Source of the DNA: Oopsacas minuta | Taxonomy: Eukaryota > Porifera > Hexactinellida > Lyssacinosida > Leucopsacidae | NCBI GenBank assembly: GCA_024704765.1 | Contig: JAKMXF010000011.1 | Span: 851,557-915,556, forward strand | DNA length: 64,000 nucleotides | Reading direction: 5' to 3' | In this document: positions 27,854 through 38,038 of the stretch, piece after piece | Numbering within the stretch: position 1 is the first letter of the stretch | How the letters are laid out: every line of letters starts with the position of its first letter | Notes under the pieces: generated by a model | The model's database searches: none | Told to the model about the DNA's origin: nothing | Seen by the model: only the letters and a program-made list of their open reading frames with translations | Position numbers and translations under genes: made by a program

Positions 27854-30800
27854 CTATTTCTCTTGGCAAATAAGGTCTATAACACTGGTATCCATTAGAA
27901 TTGGATCGATACAGCGAGATACTGAGCTTGTTAAAATATCCTCTATCAAATCCAGTATTAAATTCTCGTTAGCTACGAATCTCCAAATATATATATGTAG
28001 ATAAGCTAGGTCTAATTGCATCTGTTGTAGACCATATTTTCCGAAAGTACACGCGCGGACAGCTTCGAGAAATCCTTTAAGCGTTATCTTTATAATTCCG
28101 GTTAGAATAGAGAATTTGTTGAAATTGACTGAGTAATAATAAGTCATTCTTTCTGAGAATAAGCGGGATACGTTGATACTCCCAATCTGACTAGATCCTG
28201 AATGATGTCCATGGAAAAGTTTCCTCTGTTGATAACCCTATACAATAAATTGCACTCTTCAATTATTAGTATAAATAATTAAAAGTCCAGCTGATAGACT
28301 GGGGTGTACTGCAATTCGAGGTGCTGTGAGCGTACAACAAAATAGAATAGGAGGGTTTATACAATGTGCAAAGCCTCCAGACTGGCCTAACTTTAACGAT
28401 CAAAAAGATGTGAAAATATTCACTATACAAAGATTTCACATACGTTGTACATAGTCCATGCCAATAGGGTATCTCCCGCGCTAAAAATTGTATACCTATC
28501 TACCTGTAAGTAATTCTTCTTGCTACCCTCTGAACTCTCCTCCTTAACACCCTCAACAAACAGCATACCAGCTAGAGAGTCCAGATAACTCAACTCATCC
28601 ACACTGCGTTTAATAACAAGTGTGACGTCATTAGGTTCAGTAGTAGGTAGCATCCAATCTTGTGTAACTAGATTATCACTAAATAATTGAGACAGCTGGT
28701 CACCTGATAAATACACGAATCTATTCAGTAAGTTAGAAGCTGTTTTATTAGCTCGTATTCTTGTGTTTTTAACTGGAGAAGCTTCCAAGGGTTCGCTCAG
28801 CTCTGCTTGGAACATTTCATCTGATTTTGAAGTTAGGAAGCTGATAGTAGAGTTGTATAGCTCCATACAGAATCTGCATAGTACTAGTAGAAATGCTGGA
28901 TATTTGTCGATATTTACTGAAGATGGAAATGATTCTGAAGTCTCTAGAACGTAGTTGAATGTCTGGAGAGAATAGAATATCAAATATGAGACATTGAAAA
29001 TGAATGCAAATACAGTCAACTACCATAAAAGGAAAACTTTACATAAACTAACCTTCTTAACAAGTCCATCTTGAATTCCAATCGCACAAAACTGTTGCCT
29101 GAAATATCTATTCTGTGAGAACTTAATACTAGAAGAAATAAACTCTTTTAGTGCTATTAAGTTAGCCTTAAACGAAGATCTGAATTCATCGTGTAAAGAG
29201 GTGTATAAATTCGCGAGGGGAGGCAATTCCCCTTCGCCACAATCTCTATGCTCATATTTGCTAATATCTGAAAAGGTTTTTTCTAGAAGTGAATAGAAAT
29301 GTTCTTGCAATAGATTTTGGTATAATTGTATCATGGAAAGTGCGATTTTTGACACCAAAGATTCGCACACATCATCAGATGTTATTACAATAACTTGTCG
29401 GTATAATTTGTCTAGAGAGCGGACCAATACGACAGGATCTGAGGTTGGTACCTAGAAGTGCGAAAATATAATAAAACATTATGTACATATGAATAATCAC
29501 ATACCTTGTCTAATAGGAAAGTTTCAGCTTCTGTTAAATAAGCGTGTATTTGATCATGAATAAATGTATCAAAAATAGCTTTCATGTCTTTGTTACTTGT
29601 AAATAGCTCGCGAAATTTCTCACCTAACCTGTGTATATTAAATAATAACCCTCCACAAGCCACACGTATATACTCTTCAATAGTTTTCTGCGGTTTTATC
29701 GCCTTTTGAAAGTGAATATCAATCTCAATTCGACTGGCAACCATGAATAAATCAACCATTTTTTGCCTATCTTCTCCTAGTTTAAGCAACAAGTCAACTG
29801 ATTCAGTATTTTCGTCAGAAAATGGACTTGTATTCTGTACAGTTGTGTGTAGCTTGGTAGTCAGCTGTTGTATAATCTGTGTACATTCTTCGTGTATAGA
29901 GAAGAATGCTGGAGTATCTTTATAACGTTGTAAGATAGGGAGAGCTCTCAAATGGTATCTTTATGAGAGAATTGAATTTAAATGATTTTGATTGAAATAC
30001 AGTGTAACCTTCACAAATGGAGTGCCAAGGACGCCGAAATGCTACCCCATTTTGTCAAATTCCCCGTTTGTGGAGGTTCATATGTATGTCTATGGGACTA
30101 GGAATTGGCTCAATTCATTCTTGACTCAGTTTCCAGGAGTTACCCGTTTCCACAGGCCGGTCTGTGGAGGTTACACTGTACACATTATTGACATAAAATG
30201 ATAATCCAGCTTTGGTTCAATTGGAGCATTTCAGTATAGTTTCCCACTACAAATTTGATGTAAAATATCAAATATAAATGGAAATTACCTTACAGCTAAT
30301 ACATGATGATTCATCTCCAAGCACTTATTTAACCTTCCAGGTAATCCGTATAAGAACTGTAATTTTCTTAATAATTCATGAATCGAAGCTAATTTGTTTA
30401 TTTTAGATTTATGCGGAGATAGTGCTGTATCTATCTGACTACTCATATCGTTAATATTAACCATAGAGTGTTCTAATTTCTCCATTTCTTGTTCCATGTT
30501 TTTGAAGTCTTGACGCATTTTTCTGATTGTTTCGGTAGCCGCAATGAATTTACTATAATTCTCATATACTAGTGTTTGTATATCTGAATCTAATTGCCTA
30601 ACCTAAACAAATAAAAAGTAAATAGATACGTTTTGTCAATAAGAACACAATCCATGGTCCACTTATAGTATAACTTATGTACCTGTTGAGATAGCTTAGT
30701 GTTCTCTTCATCAAGTTGTGTGAGAGTACACTCACTCAATATCTTATCTACATACTTCTTAGATACGAAATATTTACCATTGATATCAACTGGATCTTGG

Positions 30801-30997
30801 ATATCATCTTTAGAAACAAATTCAATCTCAGGTACATTTTTCTTAGAAGAATTGTCTATTTCGTCATGTTGAAGTTCTGGAATTTCATTTTGCTCTGTTT
30901 TGACTTCTTCTCGCTCGCTAGAAACTGTGTCCAAACCGTAGAAAGCTTTTAATAGGCTACGTCGTTCTGTTGGCTGATCACCTTCTACTGTAGCCAT
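27854..30997 (-). CDS. VPS51: VPS51, GARP/EARP tethering complex subunit, six exons
   Basis: Subunit shared by GARP (endosome-to-TGN) and EARP (endocytic recycling) tethers; its N-terminal part binds SNAREs. Exons 30683-30997, 30289-30602, 29505-29958, 29053-29451, 28504-28962 and 27854-28237 join with GT-AG introns to 774 residues (human 782). Markers: LLKAFYGLD and DINGKYFVSKKYVDKILSEC at the N-terminus, RQLDSDIQTLVYENYSKFI, HELLRKLQFLYGLPGRLNKC, and near the C-terminus VNFNKFSILTGIIKITLKGF then YGLQQMQLDLAYLHIYIWRF. Helical and coiled-coil throughout. Intron 2 carries a MITE of family B. The exon 2 end could shift by one base in my count; phase favours 30289. Confidence 0.95.
29998..30180 (+). 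mobile_element. MITE family B, intact copy in VPS51 intron 2
   Basis: TA-flanked element: left end CAGTGTAACCTTCACAAATG, right end TCTGTGGAGGTTACACTG. Terminal inverted repeats of about 15 bp or more plus internal near-repeats (CCCCGTTTGTGGAGGTTCA versus GTTTCCACAGGC). Non-coding, about 179 bp. Confidence 0.85.
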
Positions 30998-31181
30998 TTA
31001 TCTAACATCGGAAAGGTATTATTAAGATAGATATGTAAATATACAACTATGGATAATTGAATAAATCATAAATCATTTGTATTGAAAAGTGGATGGTAGA
31101 AATGTCCACTACCAAATTCACATGAATGAGTTAAACATAAACAACATGCGATGATAACTAATAATCTTAACTACAGAGAAA

Positions 31182-32684
31182 TTATACTGGAGCTATAGCG
31201 TATTTTTGATGTGGTGTCAATTTCTGTTGAGCATGACATGCAAACAACCAGGCAGGTCTCACAAACTGTAAAGAACTGTTGTTAGATAGTGCAGTGTCGA
31301 AATTATCATCCCAAGCAGTCGCACTGATAACATGTGTTACATTTTCACTCATGTACTCAGAGATATGTCCGCCATAAGCTATGACATAACGAGTCATCGT
31401 TTTGTGTTCTACTTCAGTGAAGTCTCCGTATACGAAAATTACACATTGTTCTAGAAAATTCGGTAGATTCATTAGGTCGAGTTCAACTTTCTTTTTAGGT
31501 TTTTGAATAATTTCTTCATCAGTAGAAGCGTCATAAGCTGAATCAGAATCACTGCCTTTGCTACGACTGATGTCATCACTTTTCTGCCAATCCATATCTT
31601 CAGCATCAGATAGCTCATCTGTAGAGTAACTAATGGGATCAGTTTTGGCAACTTTTCGGGGCTTTTTCAGGGATGCTAATTTAGGAAAGCTCCTAGCAGG
31701 CTCGTTAATATCAGCCAGTAGATAGGGCTTGATTGAGAGACGCTGTTTCGTGCTTATACAATCATCTAACCAATCTGGTTTGATAATACAACTTGCTTTA
31801 GATTTGAGTACTTGTTTGTATTTGGGTGTATTCTTAAACGCACAAAGCAAGTGAGTACATTTCTCACTCCAATCTGCTTCGTATTTCGCTCCTAATTGCG
31901 TAGCCTTATCACGAATTTCAGCTCGTAATGGATTCTTAAACCCGGATAGTGCGAAAATAACACATTCTAATATTTGTGACGTATCGATTGGTTTTGTGAC
32001 CATTTTATCATCCTTGGTTTCAATTCTTAACGCTCCAGCTTCTACCTTGATTTCACTGCCGACTGGGCTATTACATGAATCCCTAGCTTTAGCAGCCATA
32101 CTAATATCCTGTTTACTTTCTTGTTTATCTTTTGCTGAGAAAAATATACTTCCAGGTGATAATATAGGTGAAGAATCTTCTTTCATTTTGAACTGTCCAA
32201 AACTATCTACCTTCTTTAAAGTAGGGTCAGCTGATTTATCAGCTGATCTAAGCTTGATGAATGATAGACCAAATGGGTTACTGCTATTGTAATGTTGATG
32301 ACATACGATTTTGACTCGATCCCATTTCTGATTCACTGTTACAGTATTCATTTTATCTTTACTGAACATTTTCACGACATTACAATTCTTCCATGCTTTA
32401 CTATCTGCTGGTGACATGACTGCACTCGTGGGTACCAGAACCTCAAAGTTATCTGGATCAGCTGATCTACCAACTAGTATTTCAATAAAAGAACTACCTT
32501 CATTTCCAATGTCTATTGATTCAATCTGCTGCATAGAATCAAGCTGTATAATCACGCTACCTTGCTTTGTACCTGATGGTACTTTCCATTTCTTATAAGT
32601 TTGAGACTGAAGGAGATTAGAAGCAGGAAATGAAGGCTCTTCATGTGAAACACTCACAATTGAAGATAATTTCAATTCACACAT
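31182..32684 (-). CDS. XRCC1: XRCC1, DNA single-strand-break repair scaffold
   Basis: Scaffold of base-excision and single-strand-break repair that recruits polymerase beta, PNKP/aprataxin, PARP1 and ligase III. 500 residues (human 633), single exon, ATG at 32684. The N-terminal domain that binds polymerase beta covers about 1-150 (LPSSIVSVSHEEPSFPASNL-like start, then NPFGLSFIKLRS). BRCT1 is about 233-325 (VIFALSGFKNPLRAEIRDKA, GAKYEADWSEKCTHLLCAF) and BRCT2 about 405-500 (CVIFVYGDFTEVEHKTMTRY, AIAPV end). Between the BRCT domains are acidic Ser-rich stretches (SDSDSAYDASTDEE) suited to CK2 phosphorylation and FHA-domain binding, as in vertebrate XRCC1. Nuclear. Confidence 0.96.
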   Translation of the reverse strand: MCELKLSSIVSVSHEEPSFPASNLLQSQTYKKWKVPSGTKQGSVIIQLDSMQQIESIDIGNEGSSFIEILVGRSADPDNFEVLVPTSAVMSPADSKAWKNCNVVKMFSKDKMNTVTVNQKWDRVKIVCHQHYNSSNPFGLSFIKLRSADKSADPTLKKVDSFGQFKMKEDSSPILSPGSIFFSAKDKQESKQDISMAAKARDSCNSPVGSEIKVEAGALRIETKDDKMVTKPIDTSQILECVIFALSGFKNPLRAEIRDKATQLGAKYEADWSEKCTHLLCAFKNTPKYKQVLKSKASCIIKPDWLDDCISTKQRLSIKPYLLADINEPARSFPKLASLKKPRKVAKTDPISYSTDELSDAEDMDWQKSDDISRSKGSDSDSAYDASTDEEIIQKPKKKVELDLMNLPNFLEQCVIFVYGDFTEVEHKTMTRYVIAYGGHISEYMSENVTHVISATAWDDNFDTALSNNSSLQFVRPAWLFACHAQQKLTPHQKYAIAPV

Positions 32685-32721
32685 TCCTATACAAATTCGG
32701 TTGCAAAATATAAAGCTAGAA

Positions 32722-32892
32722 TACAGTCAATTCCCTGTTATATCGGACACGGATATTTCAAATTCTCGCATAAAAATATCGAAGTCATAAATTGTACAAA
32801 TAAGGCCGCATTCCGTAAAAGTAACATAATTTCATCGGTTCGAAGTAATTATCGCGGTTCCTTGAGCTTCGATATAACTGGAGTTTAATGTA
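32722..32892 (-). mobile_element. MITE family A, copy 3, upstream of XRCC1
   Basis: Left TACAGTCAATTCCCTGTTAT, right ATATAACTGGAGTTTAATGTA; about 171 bp, in reverse orientation relative to copies 1 and 2. It starts only 38 bp upstream of the XRCC1 ATG, so it lies in the promoter or 5' UTR. Confidence 0.8.
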
Positions 32893-32963
32893 AAATAGCT
32901 AGAATAGCCATCACTCAAAATTTTATTAATTTATTAAAAAAATGATTTTTATACAACCAATTC

Positions 32964-34439
32964 TTAAGGGTTAGAGGAGTGTAAACTAACAAAATGATAC
33001 AAACAACTTGATTCGGATAGACAGGCATAGTTAATACGGTATAAACAGATTTTGATTGCAGCCAAGGTTTTGAGTGAGCGAGCTTTATAAATAATTGGGT
33101 CCAATAAATTCGAAATTTCTGTTCTTTTACCTGACGCTAGCATAGTATCGTAGAAACGCAAACCATCATAAGAAATGGTATATGGATATGCACCAAGTTT
33201 CTGGAGTAAAAATATAATCATTTCCGTATCTCTTGAGTGTGCAGCTATATGTAGCGGTGTATAGCCAAGTTCTTTAATTCTGCTATTGACTTGGCAGGAC
33301 ATTAGATTCGCAACTGAATACCATACTTTATCATGAATTAATGAGAGAAATCTCTTGAAATATTTACTTGTTCTGTTTCCAAAGGTTTGAGCTTTAACCC
33401 ATGATTCCTTTGTTGATATCAAAATATGTAAAACAATTTCTGATTTCAATTCTTTAGATAATAAACTCACTAATGCCACATTTCCTTCATCTCTATGAAC
33501 TAATATTTCCCATAACCCTATAAATATTGTTAACAACAAAAAAATTACGTGATTTTTCCTCATTTTAAGTTGATAAGTAGTATTACCAAACTTAAGAGGA
33601 TACCTTTTCAAATTCACTGTAGATTGGGGATAGGTTATATTGAGAAACCAGCTAATGGCGCCTATTATTTCAAGTTCATTACCCCTGAATGAGACAATTT
33701 CATCAATCGATTCTCTACAGTGGTAAGATGGTAAATTGTAAATAGAAGCAAATGCTTTCAACCCGAAACATTTCAAAATTTGTATCAAAATACGTACAAT
33801 TGACTCTAAGGATAATTCGATATTAGCTGGCTGGTGTGGGAAAGAAATCCCGTGTTTGACTACAGCTCTAAGAAGAGCTCTGTAATTCTTTTCAGGTGTC
33901 AAAGCTTTCAAAAGTGACAGTTTATACAATTCTTGTAATTTAAAATCAAGTGGATAATGAATAAACAGAATATCCTGTGCTCCAGGGTGTATGTGATGAT
34001 AAAGTTGCGTGTATGTGAGGGGAGAAAAATTATGAACGTTAGTTTTCAAAGTAGCTCCATGGTCCATTAAGATTAAACACACATCACGTAAGATTGGGTT
34101 TAATCCTCCCATCATATTAGCTTGAGATATATGCGGAAACTGAACAAGAAATTCAGGTATATGTAAATCGTCGAATCGTTGTATCGTATACAATTGAGCC
34201 ATGCAAAGAGGCGTGAAGCCAAATTCAGACTCGAAATCCACAATAAAACCAGCATTCAGAAAAGATACAATCGTTTTGTAATTAACTTTAACAGACTTAT
34301 TTGTATTTATGACTGCAAGTATGAACCAATGTAGAGCAGACAATCCATAAGAATCTTTATAATTTGGATCGAAAGATTGTAAAGTATGGAAATCAGAATT
34401 GCCTGACATCAAGGCTGCATGCCAGCCCTGTGATTGCAT
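32964..34439 (-). CDS. Ankyrin-repeat protein 1 of a tandem pair
   Basis: 491 residues, single exon, ATG at 34439. Ankyrin-like segments near the N-terminus (YGLSALHWFI, FGFTPLCMAQLY, FSPLTYTQLYHH) and again near residues 395-440 (LGYTPLHIAAHSRDTEMIIF). Between them is a helical core with no family I recognise (LQELYKLSLLKALTPEKNYR, then ISFPHQPANIELSLESIVRI). The paralogue at 34633-36198 has the same order. The layout (N-terminal ankyrins, helical core, C-terminal ankyrins) is FEM1-like in outline, but I see no FEM1 signature. Binding partner unknown. Possibly a degron or effector-type adaptor; that is speculation. Confidence 0.8.
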   Translation of the reverse strand: MQSQGWHAALMSGNSDFHTLQSFDPNYKDSYGLSALHWFILAVINTNKSVKVNYKTIVSFLNAGFIVDFESEFGFTPLCMAQLYTIQRFDDLHIPEFLVQFPHISQANMMGGLNPILRDVCLILMDHGATLKTNVHNFSPLTYTQLYHHIHPGAQDILFIHYPLDFKLQELYKLSLLKALTPEKNYRALLRAVVKHGISFPHQPANIELSLESIVRILIQILKCFGLKAFASIYNLPSYHCRESIDEIVSFRGNELEIIGAISWFLNITYPQSTVNLKRYPLKFGNTTYQLKMRKNHVIFLLLTIFIGLWEILVHRDEGNVALVSLLSKELKSEIVLHILISTKESWVKAQTFGNRTSKYFKRFLSLIHDKVWYSVANLMSCQVNSRIKELGYTPLHIAAHSRDTEMIIFLLQKLGAYPYTISYDGLRFYDTMLASGKRTEISNLLDPIIYKARSLKTLAAIKICLYRINYACLSESSCLYHFVSLHSSNP

Positions 34440-34632
34440 TAATTAAAACCTAAGAAGAACTAGGGAACAGGCTGATAATAGTATCTCAATATAATCATCT
34501 CTTAATAGTTCACAGCAAATTACTGTTATAATTTAAAATGTCAGGAAAATCAGATAGAAAAATAATTTTGTAAAAAATTTATTTTTAAGAAAAACATAAG
34601 TCTGAATTTCATACAGAAAAATGCAAATATTA

Positions 34633-36198
34633 TTATTTATAAACTGGCATGTGTAGTCTGATAAAATAATCCATACCTCTAGCAAATGTTCCATACTGTT
34701 CATAGTGACGAGCAATAATGACAGCACAAAGTGTTTTCAGAGGACGCACACGATTTTTGAAATGATAAATATAAAGTACAAAGGTCTGAATATTCGTTAT
34801 TTGGTCATATAGATAGCAATCGTGGGTCCTATCAGGAATTACTTCATAGAAATTCATTCCTGCAGATGAAACGACGTACGGGTAAGCACCAACATCTTCT
34901 AGCAGAAAATGAATAAGATTTGTGTCAAGCTCCCCTGCAGCATAATGCAAAGGTGTTTGTCCTAGTGTAACACAACGATCATTAACTTGACTAGCCATGA
35001 GAGCAACAACTTTATACCAAAGTTTATTTTTAATAAGTGTAATAATTTGAGCAAAATATACTTCCTCTCTTTCCTCTCTATTCTGTAGAATATTTTGAAT
35101 AGAAAACGTTAAGGCCACATTACTTAGCGACCATTCAGTCTTCAACAAGATAAGTTTCTGAATTAAAGAATTAACCCCAAATTCTTGTGTTAATTGATGC
35201 ATTAACGTAGAAGTATTCGGGTATGAGCCCTCAAACGACTCCCAAACTGCAATGAAAATAGTCAAAAATAAGAATTTACCTTCACTAAGAGATAATTGCA
35301 CTTTTTGAAGCCTTTTGTTTGAATTATTTGATATAAGTTGAGTTTTGAAAGAGTTAATTGCTCCTATAACTTCTAATACTTGACTCTTAGGACTCTTGAC
35401 AATTTCAAAGTCATGACCTCCACAATGATAAGATGGTAAATTGTAAATATAAGAAAATGTTTCCGATTTGAAACATTCCTCAATTTGTATCAAAATACGT
35501 ACAATTGACTCTAAGGATAATTCGATATTAGCTGGCTGGTGTGGGAAAGAAATCCCGTGTTTGACTACAGTTTTAAGAAGAGCTCTGTAGTTATTTTCAG
35601 GTGTCAAAGCTTTCAAAAGTGACAGTTTATACAATTCTTGTAACTCTATATTATGCTGGTAGTTGGCTAGAAGCGAATCTTGAGGATGTGGATGTATATG
35701 GTAATACAGTTGGGTGTATGATAGAGGAGAAAAAGTAGAATTGTTTGTTCTCAAAGTAGCACCGTGACGTAATAATATGTCACAAACATTCATAAGAACC
35801 TTATGGTTAGGACGAGTAGGCTGGTGTGACAAATGTGTATTAGCTAGTTTGTCGACATACTTCAGTGAAGATATATCACATAATTGCTGAATATTTCTGA
35901 GATATGCCATACACAGTGAGGTGAAACCAGAATTACATTGTGAATCGATTCGAAAACCTTCACCTATCAAAACTTCAATACATTTATAAATACACATATT
36001 TCTAGTAATTTTTGGGTTGATAAGAGTTTTGATAATGAGCCAGTGTAAGGCGGTCAGGCCATTGGGATCGCTTGAGTTTGGATCACTGTTAAGTAGGCTA
36101 CCGGATTGGAATGGTTCCATGCTATCAGAGATCAACGCTTCATGCCATGCTGAAGCTTTCTCAGGATAACTGGACGTTTGTACTCTGAATAAAGACAT
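34633..36198 (-). CDS. Ankyrin-repeat protein 2 of a tandem pair
   Basis: 521 residues from the first in-frame ATG at 36198 (MSLFRVQTSS..); the frame is open further upstream but only from a TTG. Same architecture as its neighbour: SDPNGLTALHWLIIK, SGFTSLCMAYLRN, FSPLSYTQLYYH, the LQELYKLSLLKALTPENNYR core, and LGQTPLHYAAGELDTNLIHF near the C-terminus. Amino-acid similarity is moderate overall, but a 160-bp patch is nearly identical to the paralogue. Intron-free. Function unknown. Confidence 0.8.
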   Translation of the reverse strand: MSLFRVQTSSYPEKASAWHEALISDSMEPFQSGSLLNSDPNSSDPNGLTALHWLIIKTLINPKITRNMCIYKCIEVLIGEGFRIDSQCNSGFTSLCMAYLRNIQQLCDISSLKYVDKLANTHLSHQPTRPNHKVLMNVCDILLRHGATLRTNNSTFSPLSYTQLYYHIHPHPQDSLLANYQHNIELQELYKLSLLKALTPENNYRALLKTVVKHGISFPHQPANIELSLESIVRILIQIEECFKSETFSYIYNLPSYHCGGHDFEIVKSPKSQVLEVIGAINSFKTQLISNNSNKRLQKVQLSLSEGKFLFLTIFIAVWESFEGSYPNTSTLMHQLTQEFGVNSLIQKLILLKTEWSLSNVALTFSIQNILQNREEREEVYFAQIITLIKNKLWYKVVALMASQVNDRCVTLGQTPLHYAAGELDTNLIHFLLEDVGAYPYVVSSAGMNFYEVIPDRTHDCYLYDQITNIQTFVLYIYHFKNRVRPLKTLCAVIIARHYEQYGTFARGMDYFIRLHMPVYK

Positions 36199-36733
36199 TG
36201 TATTTTCGTAACAGGATATAATTGCGAGGAATATATTATTGCAAGAGCATATTATTAATGTATTCAAGAGTTAACAGCCTATAGTCAAATATTACGTACA
36301 TTATTTTTGCATTGGTAGAGTTTCACATGATGGATTTTTAGATAAATGAATTATTATTGATTACCATGGACTCTGTGTGACATCTTCCGTGCAGCTATTC
36401 ACTCCATAAGTATTTCTAACAAACTAAGTAATGATATCAGAAATATGATACATTAGAGTGATACCTAAGTTGAAAGACACAATTGAATTCGACACGTAAC
36501 ATTTTATATTGAATTAGCTCATTTAATTCAACTAATATATCATTACTTCAAATATTCACATTTGCTAGGAAGTGGTGTAAATAACAGCTGTTCCAAAATA
36601 TATGCATTCACGAGTATTGTTGACATAGCCTGGGGCTTATAAGACTAGTCTCGTAGAAAAAAAGCAATATCCAAAAGACAATTTCCATTAAAATGGCCAT
36701 ATAGTGTTACAGTACACCAACCAGACATTACTA
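36199..36733. other. Divergent promoter region
   Basis: 535 bp between the head-to-head ankyrin gene 2 and the sulfotransferase gene. A TATA-like TTATAAG at 36638-36644 on the plus strand could serve the sulfotransferase. No gene seen. Confidence 0.45.
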
Positions 36734-38038
36734 ATGTTATTATTGGATAGTAAGAGAAGGAAATATACTTTCTACATTTTGGTAATTTGTGTTCAGATCG
36801 TGATCGTAGCATACGTATGGATAAATGTCAATTCTCAGAAAAATGTGCTTGTAAACTGGCAAGACAATAGAGATTTGGGTTCCGTCTTGAATTCGCAGTA
36901 CATTTCGCTTGAAAATCATTCTAAATCAGGTTTTGATAGCACAGATAAAAAGGAATATAATCTAGAGAATTTCCTGCATTCAAATTGGATGGAGTATAGG
37001 GATAGATGGAATGGAGAAGAACTTGTATCAATGAATGATAGGATAATAACATTTTCACCAAAATATTGGGAAGTTATGCAAACGAAAGGCAACCATTGGT
37101 TAACTGAAAACTACCCCGTATTTGCGGAGAGAGCTCTTCAAGCTGAAAAGTATTGCGCATTATTAAGGGAACAATCTACTTTCGATTCACTAGACACAAC
37201 TGGTAGAAGACTAGTGTATGTGGATAAGTATGAGATATTAGGTTGTAACGTGCCGAAAGCAAGCTCTACTACCATGACCAAAACTTACATGAGACTTGAT
37301 CAAGTACTTCTTGATCATCAATTGCATAAAGGCCCAGGAGGAAGTAGTCTAAATATTTCTATGTCTAATAGCCTTGATGATAATCATGTAAATGCCAGAC
37401 GTATCCAAACATATTTGAAAGTAGTATTAACAAGGCATCCGTTTAGTTGGATTGGTTCAAAATACTATTTTAAAGTTAATAATTTCGCTAATAAAGAATT
37501 TCAGAGAGAAGAGTGTCCAGAAATAATTAAGAGTCTCTACTTAGGAGGATTACCTACTAATGAAAATAAATTCATTAACGATCGTCAGAAACTATATGAA
37601 CATTTGAGTGACAGAGAGTTCGAAGAGAAATTATTTCAAATACGGAGATATAATGCTGGCCCTGGGAAGTACAATGTGACGCTACTTGAGTATATTCAAT
37701 CACTAATTTATGCTAGAAAGAAGTTCAAGAACGTCTACGCAGGTCAAAGTCGTATATGTAATCCATGTGCAGTGCATTATGATGTAATTTTGCAGTGCAC
37801 AAATGGGTTTGAAGAAATTAATCGAGTTTTAGACTTTATTCAAAGAGACAAACCTAGTGAAAAACGAGTACATTATCCATTGGGAACATCGTTTTTCTCT
37901 CAAGCAAAATGCAACGAGGAATTCTCAGCAATACCCATTGATATCCGTGAAAAACTCTACCAATTTTATGAAGTTGATTTTATGCTTTTTGGCTATGAAT
38001 TCCAAAACGATCCTGAAAATCTTAATGCTTGTTATTAA
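36734..38038 (+). CDS. Golgi carbohydrate sulfotransferase, HNK-1ST/CHST8-14 family
   Basis: Type II membrane enzyme that transfers sulfate from PAPS to a glycan in the Golgi. 434 residues from the first ATG, at 36734; the frame is open from a GTG at 36704, but ATG is preferred. A short basic cytoplasmic tail (LLLDSKRRKY) precedes one transmembrane segment (about 11-30, YTFYILVICVQIVIVAYVWI). The 5'-phosphosulfate loop is CNVPKASSTTMTKTY (C171, K175), and the 3'-phosphate site is LTRHPFSWIGSKYY with Arg234. CNPCAVHYDVIL near the C-terminus corresponds to the PC..HYD motif of this family. Acceptor sugar unknown. The loop reads PKASST where vertebrate relatives have PKVGCT, a divergent but acceptable form. 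Confidence 0.88.
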   Translation: MLLLDSKRRKYTFYILVICVQIVIVAYVWINVNSQKNVLVNWQDNRDLGSVLNSQYISLENHSKSGFDSTDKKEYNLENFLHSNWMEYRDRWNGEELVSMNDRIITFSPKYWEVMQTKGNHWLTENYPVFAERALQAEKYCALLREQSTFDSLDTTGRRLVYVDKYEILGCNVPKASSTTMTKTYMRLDQVLLDHQLHKGPGGSSLNISMSNSLDDNHVNARRIQTYLKVVLTRHPFSWIGSKYYFKVNNFANKEFQREECPEIIKSLYLGGLPTNENKFINDRQKLYEHLSDREFEEKLFQIRRYNAGPGKYNVTLLEYIQSLIYARKKFKNVYAGQSRICNPCAVHYDVILQCTNGFEEINRVLDFIQRDKPSEKRVHYPLGTSFFSQAKCNEEFSAIPIDIREKLYQFYEVDFMLFGYEFQNDPENLNACY

